Below, one piece after another: positions 27,615 to 36,800 of a DNA stretch of 64,000 nucleotides. Source of the DNA: Fuerstiella marisgermanici (GTDB lineage Bacteria; Planctomycetota; Planctomycetia; Planctomycetales; Planctomycetaceae). The stretch lies in assembly GCF_001983935.1 (NCBI RefSeq), contig NZ_CP017641.1:5551001-5615000 (forward strand). Reading direction: 5' to 3'. Under the pieces are notes generated by a model, which ran no database searches, was not told the DNA's origin, and worked only from the letters and a program-made list of their open reading frames with translations. The position numbers and the translations under genes were made by a program. Within the stretch, counting starts at the first letter, position 1. Every line of letters begins with the position of its first letter.

Positions 27615-28697
27615 TTATAAGCCTTCGAACTGAAGCAGATAGGTCATGTCGGTGGCACTTTCAATATTGTTCATCTCCATGAAAGTGCCGAACCACGTAG
27701 CCGCATCGGTTCCAAGTGGGTTCATTTCATCGTAAAGACGGTCACCATTGAGAATGAACGCGTGTTGAGGATAGGCTGGGTGAACGTCTGGGTAATCTGG
27801 GATGCGGCCGATCAATCCTCCGAATTCTTCGCTTCCGGTCATCAAAATGCGTTCGCCGCTAAGGTCAGAACCGTTGACCCAACCAATGCAGTCGTTGTGT
27901 ACGAGTAGCCCGCCATCAGCTACTGAGTACACATGCTCCCCGTCGACTTCGAGGTTGAACACCATTTCTGGTGATCCTCGGTGGGGCGTGATTTTCGTGA
28001 GGGTGGCGGTTTCGCCGGTGAGACTTCGGAACTGCTCTCCGACTTCCAGCTTTCCCGCGACGACGAATTCGTGACGAGTTTCGCTCCAGAGAGGATGTGT
28101 GTCGGTGACGCCAAGAGGTTCGTCGAGCCCCGTGATGTCCAGGTACAAAATGTTTCCCGCCGGATGAGACATCGTGCCTGTAACGACGTTGCGGCCGGTT
28201 CCGTCGTCCACTTCGATTTCAGGACACGGATCAATGCTGACAACCAGTGCCGGACCGTTGAGGCCCATTTCGTGCAGTTCCAGATGAATTGAATGGCCAA
28301 CTTTGGCAGCGTTGCCTTCAATCCATGACAACCGTCGCAGGAATGCAAGATCGTATTTCACGCCCCCCTTAAACATGCTCAATTGAACGGCTCGCCAAGT
28401 GGCCGGATTGATGTCCGATGGCGGCTGAGTCTCCTCACGCAGCGGATTGCGCCCGACCACTCGCTGACCAAGCTGAATGTCTTCGATGTTTCTCGTACGC
28501 AATCGAATTGGGTCCGCAGCCGAGGGGACGGCTGGCGAGATCTCAGCGGTCAATTCCGTTTTGACATCGCTTGTCGCTGACGCATGCGGAATCGTGGCCC
28601 GCATTGCGAAAACGCAGCCGACGATAAGACAGCCAAGAATGACAACCTGACGAAGGCGCGTGACTTTGTTCCGCTCAGAATCAGGTTCGTGTTTCAT
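27615..28697 (-). CDS. Short HINT-domain polymorphic toxin, second copy
   Basis: A 360-residue protein. An N-terminal membrane or signal segment (VVILGCLIVGCVFAMRA) is followed by a linker and a HINT fold from NIEDIQLGQRVVGRNP, through VTDTHPLWSETRHEF (the conserved THPxW block), to VYSVADGGLLVHNDC. The body is nearly identical to that of the other HINT gene. The HINT starting Cys block (CFVAGT) is missing here. After VHND come ~90 unique residues (WVNGSDLSGERILMTG..., PQHAFILNGDRLYDEMNP). This is the expected toxin tip, with an HAF...YDEMNP arrangement that could be part of a hydrolase site, but I cannot name it. ATG 28697 is preferred for the start. Confidence 0.8.
   Translation of the reverse strand: MKHEPDSERNKVTRLRQVVILGCLIVGCVFAMRATIPHASATSDVKTELTAEISPAVPSAADPIRLRTRNIEDIQLGQRVVGRNPLREETQPPSDINPATWRAVQLSMFKGGVKYDLAFLRRLSWIEGNAAKVGHSIHLELHEMGLNGPALVVSIDPCPEIEVDDGTGRNVVTGTMSHPAGNILYLDITGLDEPLGVTDTHPLWSETRHEFVVAGKLEVGEQFRSLTGETATLTKITPHRGSPEMVFNLEVDGEHVYSVADGGLLVHNDCIGWVNGSDLSGERILMTGSEEFGGLIGRIPDYPDVHPAYPQHAFILNGDRLYDEMNPLGTDAATWFGTFMEMNNIESATDMTYLLQFEGL
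27925..28492. repeat. HINT-body direct repeat, copy 2
   Basis: About 568 bp matching 29995-30562 without gaps (constant offset of 2070) at high identity. It covers the HINT body only; DNA on both sides is unrelated. The sharp edges fit duplication and tip exchange by recombination. Confidence 0.85.
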
Positions 28698-28752
28698 CGT
28701 TAACTCCCGCCCAAAACGGATGCGTGGCACGTAATCCCCGTAATCGTACCGA

Positions 28753-29121
28753 TTAGTCGACGTCCAACGCATTCAGCAGATCGTGCAACATTTCGCCGTC
28801 ATCTGGATTCAATGTTGTTTCACTGCCATTCGCTGAAATTGCCATGAGGCGAAATTCGCTCTTCTCAGGTCCGGATTCAACAACGCGGACTCCGTCAATG
28901 ACACAGAAGAGTCCGAATGCTGCCGAGTGAGCGGTCATTTGTACGACTTTGGCTACGTGGCGCTGATCGGAATTCGAAAGTCCATTGAACCACTTAGAAA
29001 TTTCCTGCAATGCTATTGTGGACGAACGCGAATGCGAAGTCTTAAGATTCTTCAACACGCCATCTGCAGCCGCATCAATAACACGAAGCTTCACAGCCTG
29101 AATGAATTCATGTGCATTCAT
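28753..29121 (-). CDS. Unknown small protein, candidate immunity protein
   Basis: A 122-residue soluble protein (MNAHEFIQAVKLRVIDAAAD start, NPDDGEMLHDLLNALD end), mostly helical at the N-terminus with a beta hairpin region (FGLFCVIDGVRVVE). It lies between the two HINT toxin modules, 56 bp upstream of the second. There is no ribosome binding site of note. Position and size suit an extra immunity protein for a toxin since lost, or one shared between toxins. I do not recognise a family. Confidence 0.6.
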   Translation of the reverse strand: MNAHEFIQAVKLRVIDAAADGVLKNLKTSHSRSSTIALQEISKWFNGLSNSDQRHVAKVVQMTAHSAAFGLFCVIDGVRVVESGPEKSEFRLMAISANGSETTLNPDDGEMLHDLLNALDVD

Positions 29122-29222
29122 CTGAAATGATCCTCGACAAAACCAGCTAACGATGGGTGTGTGTTTATCCCCTTGTTGCTTCCCAACCTGCCGGGATCCA
29201 ATGCCACAATCACGAAGAATCT

Positions 29223-29260
29223 GGGAGACGTGCTAAACCGCTTGCGAACTCAACGCTAAT
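29223..29260. repeat. Direct repeat, right copy, bordering the second toxin module
   Basis: Partner of 26478-26516. It lies in the short gap between the two candidate immunity genes and just before the first toxin module. Confidence 0.55.
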
Positions 29261-29266
29261 CAGATG

Positions 29267-29650
29267 TCAATCTCCGCAACCTTTTGGCAGCACCGCTATT
29301 TGCTCGGCGAAGACTCGCTCAGCTACTGCCTGGTAATCTTGGTTGAGTTTGAATGGACAACTGCTCGAAACAACCGATCCGGTCGCAATTGAGACGCCCA
29401 GTGCCGAGCAAAAGTCAATAGACTCGCCTTTCGCGAATACCGATGTCGGCACATGCTCACTGACGATGACGACGGCGCGGATGGTCTTTGAAGAGCGAGC
29501 ATCGTAGTGTGCTGAGAAGTAGAGCACGCAGGAAAACATTCCGTCGTTGGTGCGAATAAGAGGGTGAAATCCGGATCGCGGCCAGAAATTACCGAAGCCC
29601 ATTCCAGTCAGGTTGACGTCTGCAAGAAACACCTGTGCATTAGAAGGCAT
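29267..29650 (-). CDS. Unknown protein, candidate immunity protein of the first HINT toxin
   Basis: A 127-residue protein that overlaps the end of the first HINT toxin gene by 11 bp, so translation is probably coupled. It has a beta-rich core (MFSCVLYFSAHYDARSSKTI, RAVVIVSEHVPTSVF) and two cysteines near the C-terminus. No enzyme motif or signal peptide is visible. Toxin genes in such loci are normally followed immediately by their own immunity gene, which is the basis for the call. Confidence 0.65.
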   Translation of the reverse strand: MPSNAQVFLADVNLTGMGFGNFWPRSGFHPLIRTNDGMFSCVLYFSAHYDARSSKTIRAVVIVSEHVPTSVFAKGESIDFCSALGVSIATGSVVSSSCPFKLNQDYQAVAERVFAEQIAVLPKGCGD

Positions 29651-30752
29651 GAACTACTGTTTCCTTCGTGCTGTTGAACAAGTCGAGTAGGTTGCTTGGA
29701 ACAATTACGGTGCCATTATCTATGGCCCAAGTATCAATTGTATTACTATGGCCGAGCAGGTCGTAAACGTCACCGGGAACTGAGGTCTTTACGACCGCCG
29801 CTGCGTCAATCAGGGCAGGTTGATCAGCAACTCGCAATGCATCACCTAAGTCTGTGACAAACAACTTATCCTCCATTGCACCGGGGAATGGATTGAAATT
29901 GCCGGTTCGCATTATGTCATCGAATTCATCCGGAGATACAGCCCGAAAGAGATCAACGCAATCATTGTGCACGAGCAATCCGTTACTTGCCACGGAGTAC
30001 ACATGCTCGCCATCCACTTCGAGGTTGAACACCATTTCTGGTGGGCCTCGGTGTGGGGTGATTTTTGTGAGGGTGGAGGTTTCGCCGGTGAGGGTTTTGA
30101 ATTGCTCTCCGACTTCCAGTTTTCCGGCGACGACGAACTCGTGACGAGTTTCGCTCCAGATGGGATGTGTGTCGGTGACTCCCAGCGTTTCGTTGAGACC
30201 GGTGATGTTCAGATACAGAATGTTGGGACCGGGATGAGCCATCGTGCCCGTGACGACGTTACGGCTCGTGCCGTCGTCCGGTTCGATTTGCGGGCACGGA
30301 TCAATGGCGACAACTTTAGCTGGGCCATTGAGGCCCATTTCGTGCATTTCCAGATGAATCGAATGGCCAACTTTGGCACTGTTTGATTCAAGCCAGGACA
30401 ACGGTCGCAGGAATGCAAGATCGTATTTCACGCCCCCCTTAAACATGCTCAATTGAACGGCTCGCCAAGTGGCCGGATTGATGTCCGATGGCGGCTGAGT
30501 CTCCTCACGCAGCGGATTGCGCCCGACCACTCGCTGACCAAGCTGAATGTCCTCGATACTGACTGTTGTCAGGGGCGGGGCAACCGACGCAAGCTGCCTT
30601 GTCTCCTGCGAACGATGCAGCCCCGTGGTTGCAGATACCTCGGTTGTCATCGCCTTTAACGAAAACGTGATGCCAATGGCTAAGCACGCTACGATGGCAA
30701 TGCGTCGTAGCCATTCAGTGTTCTTGTGAGGCTTTTGAAAAACTCCTGGCAT
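29640..30752 (-). CDS. Short HINT-domain polymorphic toxin with ADP-ribosyltransferase-like tip
   Basis: A 370-residue protein. A membrane or signal segment at ~15-35 (IAIVACLAIGITFSLKA) is followed by a HINT fold at ~64-264 with the THPIW block and the closing LLVHND. The CFVAGT start of HINT is absent. The ~105-residue tip begins LFRAVSPDEFDDIMRTGNF, followed by KLFVTDLGDALRVAD. This resembles the opening of ADP-ribosyltransferase-fold toxins (Arg near the first strand, then an aromatic-Ser/Thr strand), though I cannot place the third catalytic residue. The start ATG 30752 has AGGAG 9 bases upstream. A GTG at 30845 in the same frame, 15 bp after the RHS stop, is an alternative. Confidence 0.8.
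   Translation of the reverse strand: MPGVFQKPHKNTEWLRRIAIVACLAIGITFSLKAMTTEVSATTGLHRSQETRQLASVAPPLTTVSIEDIQLGQRVVGRNPLREETQPPSDINPATWRAVQLSMFKGGVKYDLAFLRPLSWLESNSAKVGHSIHLEMHEMGLNGPAKVVAIDPCPQIEPDDGTSRNVVTGTMAHPGPNILYLNITGLNETLGVTDTHPIWSETRHEFVVAGKLEVGEQFKTLTGETSTLTKITPHRGPPEMVFNLEVDGEHVYSVASNGLLVHNDCVDLFRAVSPDEFDDIMRTGNFNPFPGAMEDKLFVTDLGDALRVADQPALIDAAAVVKTSVPGDVYDLLGHSNTIDTWAIDNGTVIVPSNLLDLFNSTKETVVHAF
29995..30562. repeat. HINT-body direct repeat, copy 1
   Basis: Partner of 27925-28492; see that entry. Similarity starts inside the codons for the closing HINT strand and stops at the codons for the first conserved HINT block, exactly the part common to both toxins. Confidence 0.85.
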
Positions 30753-30860
30753 TGTCTTGCTCCTGTACTTTGCTTCGGTACGGAATCTTAAATTGTACAC
30801 AATTCTGGTTTTATTCGAGGTGGCCGCGGTGGATGTGCGTCTCACCGCAATTGCTTCAGG

Positions 30861-33800
30861 TCAGGACACTTCAGGACTCAACTCCGCCCGTTTGATGCTG
30901 CCTGCTTCCGCCTCTAAATCGCTTCGTTTACGTCGAACGGTCAGCCCGGATGCCACGGTGAATGCCCCAATCGCAATAATGAACTCCCAATTGCGATCAG
31001 TGCTTTGACCTGTAGCTGCTGGTTTTCCGGTCCCAGGAGACAAAACAACCACCTGAGTCCCGGCGACAAAGCAGTTCGGCTTCGGCACTTTCATGTTGGG
31101 CATTTGTGCGATGCCGATGACGCCAGAAATCAGTTGCAAGGTGTTGGAGGGGGTCATCTCTCCAGTCATTAAGATATCGTGAGCTCCCTGTGCTCCGCTG
31201 GAAAGGTTTCCTGCGGTATCATAAATCAGAAGTGAGTTGGCGATTTGTGATGACTGGCACCCAAGTCGTCCAGCCTGCGCCGCTTCGGCCAACCCAAGCG
31301 TTGCCGCAGCAATGGCGGCTTCGGCTCCGATCCTTGCGATGAGCAAGGAGCTTTCATAACCAAGGTCTGAAGTGGGATCCACTTCGATCACATCGTCAGG
31401 ATCCCAAAATCCAAGCGAGACTAACCCCGCGAGTCCATCTGCACCTGAATTGACAATCGCTTTGAATCCGGTCCCCAGTCCATTCAAGAAACCTATTTCT
31501 GGTTCTCCGGTGGTCAACGCCTGAAATGTCGCCATCCACTGAAATGTTTGAGTGTCGTCAATTTCGTTAAGTAGATAATCGGGCCAGCGACGTGAGTTGT
31601 CATTTCGCTGCCAACCCGTGGGATCCGTGTAGTTCATCGGAGCATTACCCACGTAGCGGCTCAGGTTGGCGTCGGCTCCGCCAAATCCCATTGGATCTTC
31701 GCTGATGAAGCGACCGAGAGCCGGGTCGTACCATCTGGCTCTGTAGTAATAGAGTTCGGCGTCGGCATCCCATTCACGTCCGGTGAAGGCATGGCGAGGG
31801 CTGTATGTGGAATTCGTTTGTGAAACAATCGCACCAAACGAACCGTACGTCAGATGATTGACCACGCTGGTCGTGTCCGTTCCGCTGTCGTAATCGGCCA
31901 CATCGCGGATCGTCCCCTGTTGATCCGCCAGGAACCACACCACGTTTCCTGAGCTGTCTTCAGACGCCAGTGGGAAATCAACGGCTGGCCCGTAGAGCAG
32001 CCGCTCTTCCAGGTCTCCGTTTTCGTCGAACACAAGGACAATATCGGACATGCCGATCCCGTCGTACGCGTATCGTTCGCCCGAATCCACGGTGCCATTA
32101 CCATTGGAATCGACGTCCTTGGCGATACGCCGATCAAATGCATCATAGACGTAGGAGACCTCTTTCGTTTTGGTGCCTCCGGATGTCTTAAACGTGACGG
32201 TTGTCAATCGATTCGCATGATCCCATTCATATTCGACGTAGTCGCCGCCGGAAATGGCCGTCTTCTTTGTCCGATTCCCCTCGTCGTCGTACTCATAATT
32301 GTAAGTACCGTCAGATGTGACCTGATTGTTGGTACCCGTGGTGTATCCTGCGTTTGTACGGTTTCCATTGTCGTCGTACGAATACGACTCGTCGGACTGG
32401 TAGTCGGAATCCACGTCTGTCACCTGTCCAACATCGTCGTAGCTGAAATCATCTGTTCCGTCGACAGTCGTGACGCTGGTTAACTGGCCATTGCTGTCGT
32501 ACACCCATTCGTAGTCGGACAGAGCTGTGGCCCCATGCTGATGATCGAGCCCGGTCAATCGGTTTGCCGAGTCGTATGAATAGTCAGAGGTCGCTACATC
32601 CAGTGTCCCGGCCACATTCGCATACCGTACGATTTCGGTGAACTGGCTCAGGCTGTTGTAGGCAAAGTCGACGCGTTTTTCGGCCACGCTGTTTCCGCCG
32701 GACTGCTCGTCCTGGCTCACCTGTGTCAGTCTCCCAAGGTCGTCGTAGACGTAGGTGTTGATGAAGTCATCCGTACTGTCAACTTCAGTAGTGAGCGATG
32801 TCCTTCGATTGCCGACATCGTATGCCATCTCCAACACCACGGCCGGAGCGTCGGGCGTCGCGCTATTGTCGATTTCTATCAGCCGCCCAAGGTCGTCGTA
32901 AGTAAAATCGTACTCGGAATTGTCGTCCGCAACGTTGGTTGGCTGAGACGCAGCATCGTATACGTAGTCAATCGTATGAATTACAGTTAAAGCACTGATC
33001 CATTCTTCCTGGGTCAGGCGGTTCAGATTGTCGTAGCTGAATTGGCGTTCTCTGCCATTTCGATCTTCCATCACCGTAACATTGCCCGCTGCGTCGTACT
33101 CACGTGTGCGAGTCTTACTCAATTCGTTGGTCTCGGCGATCATGCGGTCAAGGTCGTCATACGTCCACGTTGTTTCATTGCCTTCCGGGTCCGTTAGACT
33201 CACCAGATTACCAACACCGTCATAGGCAAATTCTGTCTCGCCGAGATTTGCGTCGGTCGTCCCGATGAGACGGTAGAGATTGTCGTAATTTCTGGAACTG
33301 GTTTTATCCAGCCCATCAACGCGAGTCAGCACGTTTCCGACAGCATCGTATGTGAACTCGTATTCGGTCGATATTTGAGAACCACCGCCGTCCGGATCAG
33401 GGTTGGTCGTCTTGATAATCCGCCCGAGTCCATCAATATCGTATGTGGTTTCTGCCCCTGAAGGGTTGATCCTGGCGACAAGCTGACCGGCGGCATCGTA
33501 TTCCCATTGCGTCACCGGTGCCGACAACGGACCAGCACCGTCAGGATCGGGATCGGTTTGTTCGATGCGTCGATTGAGATTGTCATAGTCAAAAGACACC
33601 TCGTTTCCCAAAGCATCCGTGATCATCGTCGCCAGGCCCGCCGCATTCCATTCATAGGCATAGACTGGAGCAGCCAACGCCCCACCACCATCGGGATCAG
33701 GCAGCGTCATTGCGGTTAAACGACCAGCATCATCGTACGCAAGCGTAGTGGACCTGCCGAGAGGATCGGTGATCAGCGTCCGTTGCCCGGCGGCGTCATA

Positions 33801-36800
33801 GGCCCATTCCGTCACGGGCGACGTGAGTGAACCCACTCCATCAGGGTCTGGGTCCGTTCGCTTGATCGGTCGTGACAAATCGTCGTAATCGAAGGACGTT
33901 ACGTTTCCCAATGGGTCCGTTGTAGTCAGAACATTGCCAAGAATGTCATACGTCGCCAGATACTCTGGAGCCGTCAGTGAACCAACACCGTCCGGATCTG
34001 GCTGTGTCGTCTTTGTCAGTCGGCCAAGGTTGTCGTGGTCGTAGACAGTTTCCCGGTTGAGCGGATCAATGAACTTGGTGAGTTGGCCAGCATCATCGTA
34101 CTCCCATTCAGTTACAGGCGACGACTGTGAGCCACCACCATCAGGATCGGGCTCAGTGAGTTGTACGATCCTCGAATTGATGTCATAGACATTGCTACTC
34201 ACATTGCTGAGGGGGTCGGTTGTGCTTACCCGGCGATCAAGGTCATCGTAGGCATAGGTGTAGACCGGCGAAGTCTGACTGCCAACCCCGTCGGGATCGG
34301 GCAACGTCACTGTCGTCAGATTGCCGTTGTCGTCGTAGGCGTAAGTGGTTTCGAAATCGAGGGGATCAATGGACTTGGAAAGTTGGCCCGCGTCATCATA
34401 TTCCCACTCAGTGACTGGCGATGACAGGGGGCCGGCACCATCAGGGTCAGCGTCGGTTTGTTTGACCTTTCGGTTGCGACTGTCGTATTCGAAATTGGTT
34501 TGATTCGAGAGTGGATCGGTAATTCGTGTTAGTCGGCCGAGCGAGTCATAGAGGTAGCTGACAACAGCAGCGGATTGTGAACCCACCCCGTCAGGGTCTG
34601 GTGATGTTACCGAAACTGTTCGGCCGAGGGCGTCGTAGGCGTAGGTGGTATCGTTGCCGAGGGCGTCTGTTTCTGTCGTGAGTCGCCCGCCCGCGTCGTA
34701 CGCCCATTCCAGAACCGGTGAGGTTAATGCTCCGACGCCATCGGGATCAGGAAGCGTCAGTTCAATCAGTCGGTGACGGTCGTCGTAGTCATAGCTCGTC
34801 ACGTTTCCGGCGGCATCCGTGACCGTCAGTCGGTTACCATAGGCATCATACGTGAAGGTCGTGACCGGAGCCGCCAGTCCGCCAACACCATCCGGATCCG
34901 GCAGCGTACTCGTCAGTAGCCGATCGATTTCGTCAAACGTGTAGGACGTGACGCGATCCAGCTCGTCGGAAACGGACGTGATGCGATCTTTGCTGTCCCA
35001 CGTGTAATCGACTTCGGTGGAATCCGGATTGGTCACCTTCGTCAGCCTGCCATCAACATCGTACGTGTAATCGATCTCCGGCGCGACCAGCGAACCGGCC
35101 CCGTCGGGATCGGGGAACGTGATATTGGTGACCAGACCTTCGGTGTTGTACGTGTACTCCGTGTCGTTGTCGAGCGGGTCCGTGATCGTATCGACGTTGC
35201 CGTAGGCGTCGTATGTATAGGTCGTTTCCTGATCCAGTTCATCGGTGAAACTGGTCATGAAGTTGTTGCTGTTGTACTCCATCGTGTTGAGTGTGTCGTC
35301 AGGAAACTCGATCTCCGTAAGATTGCCGTCCGAGTCATAGGTATATTCAGTCACAGGGCGTGGTGGAGCACCGGCCGGATCAGGATCGGTTTGTTTGGTC
35401 GGCTGACCGTTGGCATTGCGTTCGATATCGGTGCGATTGCCAAGAGCATCTTTGAACCCCGTCATGTAGCCGAAGCGATCGACGTGATACGTGGAATCGT
35501 TTCCCATCTGATCCGTCATCATGCCGCTGCCCGACGGTGGCATGGTGGCTCCATACGGATAATACAGGTCAGCCGGATCGGACGGCGTTCCGTCACCACT
35601 GGCCAGGTCGACCAGTCCCCGACCAAGATAACCAACGATGCTGACATCGCTGGTGTCTTCATAAGTGGCTTCGTCGAAGCGCCCAGCAAAGTCGTAATCG
35701 ATTTCGGTGTCATTCGACAAAGCGTCAATGACGAGATCCAACTGGCTGGTGGTGCCGCTATAGCCGTATGCGGTGGCCGGTGCCACGATTGGTCCGGCAC
35801 CATCGGGATCGGGGCGTGTGATTGATGTCAGTCGCCCGTAAGCATCATGTCCAATCGTGGTCACGCGGGACGCGAAATCGGTGATACTGGATAGCAGGCC
35901 GCTGGTGTAGGCAAAGGTTGTCTCGCGGCCATAGTGATCGGTGATGGTCTCAATTTCATCAACCACAGTATCGCTGTCCGCGTCGATGTATTCATAGGTG
36001 GTCGAGTTGCCGTTGCGGTCCTCACGTTCCGTCAGCAATCCGTCTTCGTCAAATTCCGCCTTGTTGCCGTATTTGTCTGTCAATGTGTACGTATCATCCA
36101 TGTTCTCAACCAGCGTTGAGAAGGCCAGCGGTCCGGGCGGGCTGACGAACGTGCCACTGTCGTCTTCGAACCACGATGCCACATTATCGCCATCAACCAG
36201 CAGCACGCCTGCTGAATCGATGAACAACTGATCAAGATCAGCAATCGACCAGTTATCGCCGAACTCGCTGACGTTACGATTTACGACATGCGTGCTGCCG
36301 GTGAACGTTCGACTGGAGGTCAGTCCGCCACTGGTAAAATTGACGGTGGCTGCCAGTTCGTAGTCATAACGCCCGGTGGCCAGTGAGCTTCCGTCGACCT
36401 GCTGCGTCAGTCGAATCACATCGCCGTTAAACAGACTGCTGGAGGCGTTGTAATGCACACTTGTGCCGACGATAGTGTCCAGCGTTAATTGTGCATCCAC
36501 GGACGCCGGATAGTTGAATGAGTTGGCGTCCTGAACATACTCCGATTCAACACCAATGATCGGATTGGGATCTGTCGTGGAGTCATACACAAGCTCGACG
36601 CCGGTCGTGATCCGATTACGGATCTGTACACCGCCCGTATGCCGCGACACGTGGAAACTGTCGAGATTGCTGGCCGGTGCGGACGACCGATCGTCGAGAT
36701 TCGTCGCGGGCGTGAGCGCCGTGGCAACAGTCAACGAAACTGTGGTGGTGCCACTGTAGCCGGTGCCGTCGTAAGCCTGATACGTGAAGGAATCCGAACC

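Noticed and set aside
31900-36700. Tandem DNA repeats as a possible CRISPR or satellite
   Set aside because: They are the coding repeats of the RHS protein and stay in frame throughout.
33507-36760. Plus-strand open frames inside the RHS gene
   Set aside because: They are antisense by-products of a repetitive gene, without ribosome binding sites and without recognisable domains.
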